Origin: Mucilaginibacter gracilis
GTDB lineage: Bacteria; Bacteroidota; Bacteroidia; Sphingobacteriales; Sphingobacteriaceae
Direction: 5' to 3'
DNA: 64,000 bases
Assembly (NCBI RefSeq): GCF_003633615.1
Contig: NZ_RBKU01000001.1
Location: forward strand, 930,001 to 994,000
In this document: in pieces, positions 16,810 to 25,372 of the stretch
How the letters are laid out: each line of letters opens with the position of its first letter
Numbering within the stretch: position 1 is the first letter of the stretch
The notes under the pieces: generated by a model
Told to the model about the DNA's origin: nothing
What the model saw: the letters and a program-made list of their open reading frames with translations, nothing else
Databases searched by the model: none
Made by a program: the position numbers and the translations under genes

Positions 16810-17483
16810 TATTGTATGCCGTATAAAGCCCGGATGGATTGCAGGTCGTTTTGGTCTTTGGCCCGCTGCATAGCTACCTGGGTATTATTGTTGTTGAATT
16901 GTCGCAGGTCATTTAAATTTTTCTGTATGCCGCCCGATGCCTGATGCACCAGCAACAGCCGTTCTGCATCGCTCATTTGTGTACCGAAAGAATTGACCGC
17001 TAATAATACCTCGTCGAGGTTGCGTACACTTTCCTGCAGGATGCCGGAATAGACCTGACCCATGTAGCCGATCTCATCGCTTGAAAAATGTTTATCCTGT
17101 TTGAAGAGGCTGTAGGCCGATTTATACTCGCTGACCAATTGGGCCTGCTGCGTAGTGATGCGCTTAACCTCGTTAAAATCCGCAATCACCGTTTTTACCT
17201 GCTGCAATTCATTATAGTAATCGGCATACAGGTTTTTTTCCTTATCCAGCCAACCGGATATGTCATTGAGATTGCCGAGCGACATTTTGTTTTCCAGTTG
17301 CTTTTCGGCATTTTGAAGCATGATGGTTTGGTTTTGTACCTGCTGCACTTTGATATCAATAGCGTTAATCGCCTTAATGATCGCCTGATTAATGAGGTCG
17401 ATAATTTGTGCGTCCGCTTTTTGCTGTGGCAACACGAATAACAGGAGCAGGGTTGTTCCGAAATAAATAATCCGTTTTTTCAT
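16809..17483 (-). CDS. traI: TraI-like secreted transfer protein, paralogue 1
   Basis: A 224-aa exported protein. The signal peptide (MKKRIIYFGTTLLLLFVLPQQKADA) is followed by helical segments including VQNQTIMLQNAEKQLENKM, VSEYKSAYSLFKQDKHFSSDEIGYM and C-terminal IRALYGIQ. It directly follows the VirB4-like TraG, as TraI does in CTnDOT-type operons, so it is the best candidate for the ancestral copy. The two downstream genes are its tandem relatives. Confidence 0.85.
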   Translation of the reverse strand: MKKRIIYFGTTLLLLFVLPQQKADAQIIDLINQAIIKAINAIDIKVQQVQNQTIMLQNAEKQLENKMSLGNLNDISGWLDKEKNLYADYYNELQQVKTVIADFNEVKRITTQQAQLVSEYKSAYSLFKQDKHFSSDEIGYMGQVYSGILQESVRNLDEVLLAVNSFGTQMSDAERLLLVHQASGGIQKNLNDLRQFNNNNTQVAMQRAKDQNDLQSIRALYGIQ

Positions 17484-17500
17484 AATGGTTGATTTAGTGG

Positions 17501-19966
17501 TTATTTTTTGTGTTCATTGACTAATGCCGCAATCCCTTTTTCTATGCTGCCATATTTGCGGGCATACTGCATCACCTTTACTTTTTCCGATTCCTCGGTG
17601 GTATAGGCCATATATTCTTCGGGAGATACTTCTGTGGCATATACCCGGCTGAGCATACCGGCAAGGCTGATAAAAACCTCCTTGTATTTTCTTGCGGGGT
17701 CATTAGCCTTGTTAATGGAAAGTATCAAAGCTTTCTCCTTCTCTGTCAATCCCAATAGTTCCTGTATCGCGTCGAACTTGTTCTGGTATTTGCTTTGGTC
17801 TAAGAGTATCTTACAATCGGAGTTATTGATAATGGCCTGTTTAACAACGGGAGAACTGATAATGTCTTCGACTTCCTGCGTTACTACAATGGCTTCCCCA
17901 TAAAATTTACGCACTGTTTTAAACAGGTATTTAATGTATTCGGCCATACCCTCTTTGGCAATCGCCTTCCATGCCTCTTCAATGAGGATCATCTTGCGGA
18001 TGCCCTTCAGCTTTCGCATTTTGCTGATAAATACCTCCATGATAATGATGGTCACCACCGGAAAAAGAATAGGATGGTCTTTGATGTTATCCAGCTCGAA
18101 AACAATAAAGCGTTCCGTCAGCAGATCAAGGTTTTCTGTTGCGTTCAGCAGATAATCGAACTCACCGCCTTTGTAATAGGGCCGCAAAACGTACAGGAAA
18201 TTATCAATATCGAAATCCTTTTCCTTGACCTTATCCGCTTTCAGTACCTCAATAAATTCATTTTGCAGGTAGTCATAAAAAGTATTGAAGCATGGGAAAA
18301 GGGAACCGTCTTTATCTACCTTCTCAAAATACCCTTGCAGTGCGTTGGATAAGGCGACATATTCCGCGCGGCCAAATACTTCATCATCTTTTTTCCACAA
18401 GGCGAGCAGCAACGTTTTGATGCTTTCCTTTTTCTCTGTGTCCAGTATATCCCCGGCACCAATATAAAAGGGGTTGAATCGGATCGGGTTCTTTTCATCA
18501 TAGGTGAAGTAATAACCTTTCACCAGGTCACACAGTCCACGGTAGGAATGGCCCACGTCCACGAGAACGATATGCGTTCCCTGTTCATAATAGGAGCGGA
18601 CCATGTGATTAGTGAAAAAGCTTTTACCAGAGCCGGATGGACCGAGGATAAATTTATTACGGTTGGTAATAATACCCCGCTTCATCGGTTCATCGGATAT
18701 GTCCACATTGACCGGCCTGCCTGTCATACGGTCGCCTAACCGGATACCTACGGGGCTTGGAGAACTGCGATAGCCGGTTTCCATGTTCAGAAAACACACG
18801 GCCTGTTCAGCGAAAGTGTCGAAGGTATCGTTCACCGGAAAGTCGGCTTCATTGCCGGGCAGGCCCGCCCAAAAGATCTGCGGAGCACCATCTGTCTGCT
18901 GTTTCGGTGTGGCATCCATCTGCACCATAGCCGATGCGACCTGGTTGCGGATGTCCTTTAATTCAGCGGGATCATCTGTCCATGCCAGGATATTGAAATG
19001 TGCTTTTACCGGTAGCCGCTGCGCCGAGATCGCTTCATTTAAAAAGTCTGCGGTGGCATCCCTTGAAATCGCGTTTTCGCGTGAATAGGCGGATAGGGAT
19101 TGCAGCCTTCTCCGCTTCGCTTCAAGGTTCTTTAAGGTTTTTGCAGTATCATCGATAAAGATGTACTGATTGTAGATATGGTTGCACGATAAGAGCTGGC
19201 CGAGCGTGGCAGCAAAGCCTACACTGAACTTTGTCCGGTCGGTACAATAGCGGTCATAGTTAATGCGGGAGCCGCAAGCCGGTGGCAGGTCTTCGGCATC
19301 AGACAGCGTATATAGCTGACAAACGTTGTCGCCGATCTTTAGCCCGTCTTTTAACTGAATATCCTTTAGGGCAGGGACTTCGCCCGGCGCTTGCAGAAAC
19401 AGGTATTGCGCTAATAAGCCCGGTTGCTGATCTGTTCCGGCAAGTTCATCGGAATTAAGTCTTCTCAGGCCGACAAAACCGCTATCAGTCAGTATTCTTT
19501 CAAACTGCCCCGCTCCGTCTAAAAATTCCTGGAACATTAAGGGATTAATGGTTTGTTCCGGTACAAGGCTTCTGCGGAGCAGATTGGAATACAAGGAGGT
19601 TGACGGCTTGCGGCCACCCGGCTTTTTGGTCAGCAGTACATAACATTTATGATTAAGAAAGGGGCGTTCATTAAAGAAACGCTCACTGGCGCGGCTGAGG
19701 AAAGAAATATCATCCTGCTCAAAATCCGCCTGTATTTTATCGGCTATAAACCAATCCTGTTTATGGAACACGGTAAACTTTGGGAGGATTTTAATGGCTT
19801 TAAGCCAGGCCTGATGAAAGGCTTCGTATTCCTCGTTCGACAGGGTAAATATTTCAGGCAAGGTCAGTTCGTAGGCCAGTGTAATATCTCCCCGGACAGA
19901 GAGCAGGCAGTCGTTTTCGACCTTGTAAACAGGTAACAGTTGTTCGATATCTATCGGTTGTGCCAT
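17501..19966 (-). CDS. traG: Conjugation ATPase TraG (VirB4-like)
   Basis: An 821-aa cytoplasmic ATPase that powers the mating apparatus. The N-terminal part (about 1-380) is the TraG/DUF3875-type region. Walker A GPSGSGKS lies at about 442-449. The Walker B region MILIEEAWKAIAKEGM and the downstream motif TQEVEDII are typical of VirB4. Its length fits the family (about 800-850). It starts 1 bp after the TraF-like stop, within the operon. Confidence 0.96.
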   Translation of the reverse strand: MAQPIDIEQLLPVYKVENDCLLSVRGDITLAYELTLPEIFTLSNEEYEAFHQAWLKAIKILPKFTVFHKQDWFIADKIQADFEQDDISFLSRASERFFNERPFLNHKCYVLLTKKPGGRKPSTSLYSNLLRRSLVPEQTINPLMFQEFLDGAGQFERILTDSGFVGLRRLNSDELAGTDQQPGLLAQYLFLQAPGEVPALKDIQLKDGLKIGDNVCQLYTLSDAEDLPPACGSRINYDRYCTDRTKFSVGFAATLGQLLSCNHIYNQYIFIDDTAKTLKNLEAKRRRLQSLSAYSRENAISRDATADFLNEAISAQRLPVKAHFNILAWTDDPAELKDIRNQVASAMVQMDATPKQQTDGAPQIFWAGLPGNEADFPVNDTFDTFAEQAVCFLNMETGYRSSPSPVGIRLGDRMTGRPVNVDISDEPMKRGIITNRNKFILGPSGSGKSFFTNHMVRSYYEQGTHIVLVDVGHSYRGLCDLVKGYYFTYDEKNPIRFNPFYIGAGDILDTEKKESIKTLLLALWKKDDEVFGRAEYVALSNALQGYFEKVDKDGSLFPCFNTFYDYLQNEFIEVLKADKVKEKDFDIDNFLYVLRPYYKGGEFDYLLNATENLDLLTERFIVFELDNIKDHPILFPVVTIIIMEVFISKMRKLKGIRKMILIEEAWKAIAKEGMAEYIKYLFKTVRKFYGEAIVVTQEVEDIISSPVVKQAIINNSDCKILLDQSKYQNKFDAIQELLGLTEKEKALILSINKANDPARKYKEVFISLAGMLSRVYATEVSPEEYMAYTTEESEKVKVMQYARKYGSIEKGIAALVNEHKK

Positions 19967-19967
19967 A

Positions 19968-20288
19968 TCAGTTCTTCTTTAGTTGGGTAAATAATTTGCG
20001 GGAGCGGAAACGAATGCTTGCCGGGATGTTTCTCTTTGCAGCTTTCTTCAGCAGACCGTATTGACCGTATTTATGGCTGTAGCGATAAACCATTAAAAAA
20101 AGAGTAGTTCCAAGCAGCAGGATCAGGGGCAGGCAAACGAGCGTCGGCACGCCGCTTATATACAGTACGGCAAACAGGATCATCAGCGCGACCAGCCCTG
20201 CGGCCAGGTAACCGATATATTGTGCCTTTAAACCCTGAAATTCTATTGGCTTATTAATGCCCTTATTGATCTGATAGATGCTGTTCAT
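19968..20288 (-). CDS. traF: TraF-like protein (DUF4133, VirB3-like)
   Basis: A 106-aa protein with the N-terminus YQINKGINKPIEFQGLKAQYIGYLA and two adjacent transmembrane helices (about 28-50 and 52-70). The tail is basic. This is the DUF4133/TraF pattern, VirB3-like, always next to the VirB4-like TraG. Only 1 bp separates the genes. Confidence 0.92.
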   Translation of the reverse strand: MNSIYQINKGINKPIEFQGLKAQYIGYLAAGLVALMILFAVLYISGVPTLVCLPLILLLGTTLFLMVYRYSHKYGQYGLLKKAAKRNIPASIRFRSRKLFTQLKKN

Positions 20289-20293
20289 AGTTG

Positions 20294-20632
20294 TTAAATT
20301 CGTTTGCCTTTTTTATGGGTGAATTCATTGTCCGGTAAGCCGTAAGCCCTTGCCAATCCTACGGGATCAAGCTCTTTGAGCGGAGGTACGATGACCAATC
20401 GCACATGAGGCGGTATGTTGTCCGGGTCTATGATCTCTTCGTAGACGTTCTTTTTAAGGGTGTCATAAACCAGACCGGACAGACCGCCCTCCCCTTCACT
20501 CAGTTCATACATGGATATGCGGTTCCAGGGTGCGTCCACTTCCCTGAATTCATTAAGGCGGGTATCCACATAAAAGTCTGTTCCTTCAATAGTAAATACA
20601 GGCAATTTTCTTGCGTGATTCTGATTTTCCAT
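20294..20632 (-). CDS. Hypothetical transfer-operon protein
   Basis: A 112-aa soluble protein starting MENQNHARKLPVFTIEGT. I chose ATG 20632 because a longer frame would run through the preceding gene. Residues such as PVFTIEGTDFYVDTRLNEFREVDAPWN and VIVPPLKELDPVGLARAYG are not tied to a function I know. It lies between traE-like and traF-like genes, 5 bp before traF, so it is an accessory of the transfer operon. Confidence 0.7.
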   Translation of the reverse strand: MENQNHARKLPVFTIEGTDFYVDTRLNEFREVDAPWNRISMYELSEGEGGLSGLVYDTLKKNVYEEIIDPDNIPPHVRLVIVPPLKELDPVGLARAYGLPDNEFTHKKGKRI

Positions 20633-20651
20633 AGCGCTGAATTTTAAATGG

Positions 20652-21089
20652 TTATTCTTTTCTTTCCTGATAGTCGCTGATCGCCCGGATGATCTGCCTT
20701 CGTAAACCGCGATTATTTTCGTTGTCCTCCGAAAACCCGAAATCATCGAAAACAAGGTTACAATCTTCCAGCAGGCTGATGATCTCATAGGTAAGCGTTC
20801 CGCTTTCCACCAGCCGGTAATAAACGGGCTCAAATTCATCTTCCAGTACCTCCCTGATATAATGAAACCTTGATGGCCGGAGGTCGGCTGTCAGCCTGTT
20901 CATACATTGTTCTTCAATAACAGCGGCGGGTTTTCCCGCATCCGATAGCTGCGTGATCAGTGGTACTGCCAGTTTCAATTTGTCTTCGAGATATGCCGCC
21001 ATCATGCGGTTATCATACAGTTGCACGAGCAGATCAGGATTGTTCTCTATGATAAAGCTGTGCAGCTTTTTTAATAGTTCCTCTTCCAT
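20652..21089 (-). CDS. Hypothetical transfer-operon protein
   Basis: A 145-aa acidic, helical soluble protein (LLKKLHSFIIENNPDLLVQLYDN ...) without signal or membrane segments. The family is not recognised. It lies 10 bp after the 55-codon membrane gene and 19 bp before the next gene, in the transfer operon. Confidence 0.65.
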   Translation of the reverse strand: MEEELLKKLHSFIIENNPDLLVQLYDNRMMAAYLEDKLKLAVPLITQLSDAGKPAAVIEEQCMNRLTADLRPSRFHYIREVLEDEFEPVYYRLVESGTLTYEIISLLEDCNLVFDDFGFSEDNENNRGLRRQIIRAISDYQERKE

Positions 21090-21099
21090 ATTCCGCCGT

Positions 21100-21267
21100 T
21101 TAATGTTGCCTCAGATTACCCTTCATCCACGGCCAGACCAGCATATACACGATGCCGGTAATAGCTACGGAGAGGATGACGATAATTATCCCGATCAATC
21201 CCGCGAACAGGTAGTACAGGCTCCACAGGCATCGCCCGATCAGCCGTTTTGCTTCCGGCCTTTTCAT
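21100..21267 (-). CDS. 55-aa single-pass membrane protein in the tra operon
   Basis: A short frame reads MKRPEAKRLIGRCLWSLYYL, then a hydrophobic helix (about 18-46, with LIGIIIVILSVAITGIVYML) and ends WPWMKGNLRQH. Its ATG overlaps the traE stop (ATGA, 21264-21267) and its stop is 10 bp before the next ATG. It therefore fills an otherwise unexplained 174-bp gap. The basic N-terminus predicts an N-in orientation. Likely a small accessory subunit of the inner-membrane complex. Confidence 0.7.
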   Translation of the reverse strand: MKRPEAKRLIGRCLWSLYYLFAGLIGIIIVILSVAITGIVYMLVWPWMKGNLRQH

Positions 21268-21599
21268 ACGCCGAAGAAGGATTTAAGAACAGTTGCCACG
21301 ATCACCAGGAATACACAGCTTCCGAACCATGCTGCGGCCACCTTGGACGTATCCGGCTCGCCGTGATTCCATTTGTTATAGACCTTGACGGCTCCGATGA
21401 GGCCAACCACGGCTCCAATGGCGTACATCAGGCTGGTGCCCGCTGCGAAATAACTCTTCACCTGCGTGGTTGCCGCGTTGATACCTGCATTGCCGTCCTG
21501 GGCGTATGCTACTGACGCTAAGATGGTTGCTAAAAGAACGAGTGTTGCTGTTTTGCGATTGACTTTGTTTTTTGTCTGTTTTACTGTTTGAGTTTTCAT
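21264..21599 (-). CDS. traE: TraE-like protein (DUF4134, VirB2 pilin-like)
   Basis: A 111-aa protein. A signal peptide ends in AYAQ, followed by GNAGINAATTQVKSYFAAGTSLMYAIGAVVGLIGAVKVYNKW and a second hydrophobic helix (FGSCVFLVIVATVLKSFF). This is the DUF4134/TraE pattern, comparable to VirB2 major pilins. It overlaps the 55-aa gene by 4 bp. Confidence 0.92.
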   Translation of the reverse strand: MKTQTVKQTKNKVNRKTATLVLLATILASVAYAQDGNAGINAATTQVKSYFAAGTSLMYAIGAVVGLIGAVKVYNKWNHGEPDTSKVAAAWFGSCVFLVIVATVLKSFFGV

Positions 21600-21676
21600 T
21601 TTGCACCTTTTTGAAAGTTTGGTGCATGGCCATGCTTAAAATTGACTGCGCAGTCGTGTTTACTTGTAAATGTTTT

Positions 21677-22129
21677 TCACCATAGTTGGTTAAGCTCCTC
21701 TTCTTCAAAGGAAATACCGCATTGTGCTACCGCTTCACCGGCCATGAGCTGAATGACGCTGATCCTGAAGGTTTCGGAATAATTGCCTTTAAGTGTTTGG
21801 AAATAATGCTGAAAAACGATAGCCAGCTTGGCTTTGGTCGGATGTTCACCCGCTTTGGGTATGATCTCATAACGGACCTCGTTCAGTATGTTTTCCAACT
21901 GACGGGCTTCTCCGCGATCCTCTGCTCCCGGTTGCTGTGATTTTTCGTTAGTTGCTGCAATACCTGCCCCCGGCTGATTTTGGCGCTTCACCATCAGGTT
22001 GTTTACATTGCCTGATAATAAGCCACGGATTTCGGTCCGGTAAAATAAAAGGCCGATAGCCACGTAATACACTACCGTTGCCAATGCAACCCAGGTAAAG
22101 AATGTTCCCCATGAAATACTGTTCAACAT
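21677..22129 (-). CDS. Hypothetical membrane protein, first gene of the tra operon
   Basis: A 150-aa protein starting MLNSISWGTFFTWVALATVV, with one N-terminal transmembrane helix (about 10-30), a Gln/Pro-rich linker and a helical C-terminal domain (FQHYFQTLKGNYSETFRISVIQLMAGEAVAQCGISF). I prefer ATG 22129 to the upstream ATG at 22213, because the region above carries the promoter-like boxes at 22169-22225. Function unknown; the position suggests a structural or assembly role. Confidence 0.7.
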   Translation of the reverse strand: MLNSISWGTFFTWVALATVVYYVAIGLLFYRTEIRGLLSGNVNNLMVKRQNQPGAGIAATNEKSQQPGAEDRGEARQLENILNEVRYEIIPKAGEHPTKAKLAIVFQHYFQTLKGNYSETFRISVIQLMAGEAVAQCGISFEEEELNQLW

Positions 22130-22168
22130 AATTTTGAATTTTAAGTGAGTATTGTTGTTTGTCGGGAA

Positions 22169-22225
22169 CAAAGGTGGGACGATGAAAAAGCGGTTTTTCA
22201 CAATTTCAACCAACTTGGGTGAAAT
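22169..22225 (-). promoter_or_regulatory. Promoter/operator of the tra operon, shared with the HTH-RepA operon
   Basis: On the minus strand a 30-bp box (22225-22196) lies 19 nt before CACCTTTG (22176-22169, -7-like). The centre is a near-perfect dyad, with arms 22202-22213 and 22215-22226 matching at 11 of 12. An element identical at 27 of 30 positions, with the same 19-nt gap to CAAATTTG, precedes the gene starting at 63022. The tra start codon is 40 nt past the -7 box. Confidence 0.65.
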
Positions 22226-22249
22226 TTATTTCCGGGCATTTAGGCATTA

Positions 22250-22280
22250 AACCAAAATAAGAAAAGCACCGATGGTGCTT
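22250..22280 (-). terminator. Terminator of rteC
   Basis: On the minus strand, AAGCACC/GGTGCTT (22274-22280 with 22264-22270, 3-nt loop) is followed by TTCTTATTTT. It lies about 27 bp past the rteC stop and separates rteC from the tra operon. Confidence 0.75.
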
Positions 22281-22306
22281 AATTTTCATTTACAAGGCAT
22301 TGTATT

Positions 22307-23161
22307 TTACCTGTCGTCTGTCTCGTTCATTCGCTTGATCAGGCTTTGTTTGAGCTTGTCTATAAATGTCGTTGGTTCTTTTTTACGCAGCCTTATATCA
22401 TAATACAGGCGGTAATAATTACCGAGGTCGATACCCAACACAACCTCGAAGAAACGGGCTATGTCGTTAATATCGGCTTTAGCTTTTGTTTTTACATTGT
22501 AGAATGCGCCCAGACTTTGCAGGCCATACATCAATTCCACAAAGGCTGTTTTGGTTTCCGCCCAATTCAGGCCTAAATCTTCCAGCACGTTTATTTTGCT
22601 GTCGCTATATTGGCCGCTTAGTTTCTGCAACGCTTTATTGAGATAGGCAATTAACTGTTCATTGGCAAGCAGCATCGCTACTTTATAATCGTGACTGGTA
22701 CAAAAGGCCGGGTCACAATCGAAGTAGGAAACATCAATGCCGATCAGGATATCAAATTTATCCCTTGTAAAATAGGCAATGTCCATATGCCTTGCCCCAG
22801 AGCGGTAGTACTTATAGAATGGTATGTTCTCTTCTGAGTAGGTTTTAATGCCACCCAACTTCTTTTTAAAGTACTTTCGTTGGGCCCTGTCGGAGCCATC
22901 GGGCTTATTGGTTTCGATCTCGAATAGCCTTATATAATAAATCATACGGGAATAAAAGCCCGGTTTTAACTCCCTGAAAAAATAAATCTCCTCAGCCGTG
23001 TCCTTAAAAGTATAAGTAATGACAAAAGCTTTTAGCTGTATCATTGACGTTTCTACAGCCTGGTAAGATAGTTTGGCAAGCTCTAAGATATTGGTTGCCG
23101 TTAACTCAATATCCATCAATTTCCTTTTTAATTGTTCGTATAATTCAATCACAGTTTCCAT
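22307..23161 (-). CDS. rteC: RteC-family regulator
   Basis: A 284-aa RteC-domain protein. Typical segments are IELYEQLKRKL at the N-terminus, RELKPGFYSRMIYYIRLFEIE in the middle, and a C-terminal DNA-binding part (LGLNWAETKTAFVELMYGLQSLGAFYN). In CTnDOT, RteC activates excision and, through it, transfer genes. Here it lies upstream of the tra operon in the same direction but is separated by a terminator. It is divergent from a two-component operon, reminiscent of the rteA-rteB-rteC arrangement although the regulators differ. Confidence 0.9.
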   Translation of the reverse strand: METVIELYEQLKRKLMDIELTATNILELAKLSYQAVETSMIQLKAFVITYTFKDTAEEIYFFRELKPGFYSRMIYYIRLFEIETNKPDGSDRAQRKYFKKKLGGIKTYSEENIPFYKYYRSGARHMDIAYFTRDKFDILIGIDVSYFDCDPAFCTSHDYKVAMLLANEQLIAYLNKALQKLSGQYSDSKINVLEDLGLNWAETKTAFVELMYGLQSLGAFYNVKTKAKADINDIARFFEVVLGIDLGNYYRLYYDIRLRKKEPTTFIDKLKQSLIKRMNETDDR

Positions 23162-23424
23162 AGCACGGTAGTTTAAGTAGTTTAAATTTTTTTAAAAATT
23201 TGTTTATTGGTTGCAACCGGTTTGCAGGACAAATCTATAGGGATTGCCCGCCTGCATGAGCATTATGCGGTCCTGAATACAGGGCATATAGGGAAATCTG
23301 GCGGTGAAGTAGAAAATTCCTTTATTGAAGTATTATAGGTGTAATCTGAAATTTGCAGGATTCGGTGTTTTTTAATCGCGAATTAAAAAAGACACTAAAA
23401 TTAATCCATTTAGTTCATCCTTTT

Positions 23425-23463
23425 TCACGGAAAATCCCGCGAAAACACCGGGTTTTTCCGTGA
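23425..23463. promoter_or_regulatory. Strong dyad upstream of the response-regulator operon
   Basis: Arms 23425-23439 and 23449-23463 pair at 14 of 15 positions around a 9-nt loop, 33 bp before the ATG at 23497. No T-run follows on the + strand. It may be an operator or a 5'-leader hairpin. The surrounding 335-bp divergent region between rteC and this gene also contains the palindrome GGTTGCAACC at 23211-23220. Confidence 0.45.
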
Positions 23464-23496
23464 GAATCGCATTGGAAATCGAATTAATTTTATGGT

Positions 23497-24198
23497 ATGA
23501 CAACTGATACTGTTATTCATATCGCGTTCGCCGAAGACCATGCCATGTTCAGACAAGCGGTCATTAGTTTCTTAAATACGATAGGAGGGGTTGCTGTAGA
23601 TATCGAAGTCGCAAACGGCAAACAGCTGTTGGATAAATTAGAGGAAGCATCCGTATTGCCTGATATCTGCGTGCTCGATATGAGTATGCCGGTAATGGAT
23701 GGGTTTACAACATTGGTACATATCCGGCAACGCTGGCCCGATATGAAAATATTAGTGTTGAGCGGGTTTAAACATGAGGTGTATATCGTCAGAATGATGA
23801 TGGCCGGGATAAACGGTTATGTGCATAAAAGCTGCGGTATAGAAGAAGTTAAGGTTGCGCTTGTTGCCATTCACTCCGAGGGGTACTATTATTCTGATCA
23901 GGCCAATAGTACTCTTTTCCACCTCGTAAAAACGAACGTCATTAAGCTTCAGCAATTCAACGACGAGGAAATTGAATTTTTAAAGTATTGCTGTACAGAC
24001 CTGACTTTTCATCAGATCGCCGTCAAGATGAATGTAACCGACAGGAACGTAGAAGGAAAAAGGGACAAGCTGTGTGAACGTTTAGGGGTAAATAACAGGG
24101 TTAGCCTGGCTATGTTCGCCGTTCACATGGGGCTGGTACATATAGAGCCAAATTTCTCAGGAAAAGATATTCTCCAAAATAAACTGATAAAACGATGA
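23497..24198 (+). CDS. LuxR-type response regulator (NarL/FixJ family)
   Basis: A 233-aa protein. The receiver domain (about 8-125) has acidic pocket residues E13/D14 and phosphoacceptor D61 (VLDMSMPVMDG). The C-terminal LuxR-type HTH (about 155-215) reads LTFHQIAVKMNVTDRNVEGKRDKLCERLGV. It is the first gene of a four-gene operon that ends in a histidine kinase, its likely phosphodonor. Its stop overlaps the next start (ATGA). Confidence 0.93.
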   Translation: MTTDTVIHIAFAEDHAMFRQAVISFLNTIGGVAVDIEVANGKQLLDKLEEASVLPDICVLDMSMPVMDGFTTLVHIRQRWPDMKILVLSGFKHEVYIVRMMMAGINGYVHKSCGIEEVKVALVAIHSEGYYYSDQANSTLFHLVKTNVIKLQQFNDEEIEFLKYCCTDLTFHQIAVKMNVTDRNVEGKRDKLCERLGVNNRVSLAMFAVHMGLVHIEPNFSGKDILQNKLIKR

Positions 24199-24710
24199 AA
24201 AAGAGAAATGGATTGATTGCTGTTGCGTTAGGATTTTCACTGCTCGGATGTACCGGCAGACCTGCAAAATCAAAAGGCATTGCCTTAAGCATTGCGGATA
24301 CTTTAAGCTGGTCGTACCCCGATCTTATGCCTATTGATTCAGCAAATAAGATGCTGGGCAGTTACCTGAATAGTATCAATTATCAAAGCAATGATACGGA
24401 TATTCAATCGGTCATTTTTGATGCCCGGCTTTTAAGAAACTACCTGAATACCATTTTTGATTCCGGGAATATTACTAACGTCAAAATGATGTTTGCGCAT
24501 AAGCTCAGCTATATCAATAGCGGTCATATGAATCAACCTGCAGGCTACCATAGTAACGCATTGACCATTATTATTGCGGCCTATGACAGTAGCGGTAATT
24601 ACCGGTTTTATCCGGGTAATTATGTAATTGATAAAGGTCTGGCCTGCCCTACTAACTGTCCGCCAACAGGTTCTGCATCAAGTTCACTTCTACCTTCAAT
24701 TCAGCATTAG
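24195..24710 (+). CDS. Putative lipoprotein in the two-component operon
   Basis: A 171-aa protein. The N-terminus MKKRNGLIAVALGFSLLGC gives a type II signal with lipobox LLGC (Cys19). The mature part has no family I recognise; its end is Ser/Pro-rich with CPTNCP. It overlaps the regulator gene by 4 bp and is followed after 2 bp by a membrane protein. It may act as an accessory sensor or signal modulator for the kinase; this is inference from the operon. Confidence 0.7.
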   Translation: MKKRNGLIAVALGFSLLGCTGRPAKSKGIALSIADTLSWSYPDLMPIDSANKMLGSYLNSINYQSNDTDIQSVIFDARLLRNYLNTIFDSGNITNVKMMFAHKLSYINSGHMNQPAGYHSNALTIIIAAYDSSGNYRFYPGNYVIDKGLACPTNCPPTGSASSSLLPSIQH

Positions 24711-24712
24711 TC

Positions 24713-25372
24713 ATGAATTATTATATGTCGCTGTCGATAAATTTAAGCGCTGCATCACTGCCGGTCATTTGCGGCGCTTTCAGATACCGGCTGTTAGAAA
24801 AATCATTACGTGTCCTTTATTGGCTCACCGTTTTTTCTCTTATCACTGAATGTTTCGCCTTTATGGCAGCATTGCGTTATCACAATAACCTGGCTGTATA
24901 TAATACTTCTGCCATCATCGAAACAGTTTTTATCGCCATGTTTTTCAATTATAGTATTGAAGGTTTCAGGAGGGCATACATTGGCTTTTATATTGGATTG
25001 GTCAGCGTTGTCGTTGGCTTACTTGATTTTATTTTCCTGGAACCGATTGACGGTTATGGAAGCCATTACTTTTTATATGAAACCCTCTTGATTATTACGT
25101 GCGGAATAATATTGTTTGCGCAGCTTATCCGGTCGCCGGGACATCTAAGGGTACAATATAATCCGCATTTCTGGATCGTAGTCACGTTGATCGTGTTTTA
25201 CCTCTCGAATTTCTTCGCGATGTCCTGTTATGAGTCCTGGACGAAGATCTTAGGCACGAGGAAAAGCAATATTGATGATGCAATTCTATTGTTTAGCGCT
25301 CTGGTCAATTGTTTACTTGCTTCGGTGTTTGCCTTTTACCCTCAAATGAAAAAAAGCTATGAACGATCATAA
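24713..25372 (+). CDS. Polytopic membrane protein in the two-component operon
   Basis: A 219-aa protein with about six to seven hydrophobic segments (for example FIAMFFNYSI, FYIGLVSVVVGLLDFIFL, LLIITCGIILFAQLI, WIVVTLIVFYLSNFFAM, LLFSALVNCLLASVFAFY). There is no recognised catalytic motif. It overlaps the kinase gene by 14 bp. Because the kinase has almost no extracytoplasmic domain, this protein is the best candidate for the membrane sensor. Similar 7-TM-like proteins upstream of Bacteroidetes kinases have no settled role. Confidence 0.7.
   Translation: MNYYMSLSINLSAASLPVICGAFRYRLLEKSLRVLYWLTVFSLITECFAFMAALRYHNNLAVYNTSAIIETVFIAMFFNYSIEGFRRAYIGFYIGLVSVVVGLLDFIFLEPIDGYGSHYFLYETLLIITCGIILFAQLIRSPGHLRVQYNPHFWIVVTLIVFYLSNFFAMSCYESWTKILGTRKSNIDDAILLFSALVNCLLASVFAFYPQMKKSYERS

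Noticed and set aside
20633-20839. N-terminal extension of the 112-aa tra protein
   Set aside because: It runs antiparallel in frame through the preceding 145-aa gene; ATG 20632 gives a normal 19-bp gap.
22130-22213. Upstream ATG for the first tra gene
   Set aside because: It would place coding sequence over the conserved promoter-like element at 22169-22225.
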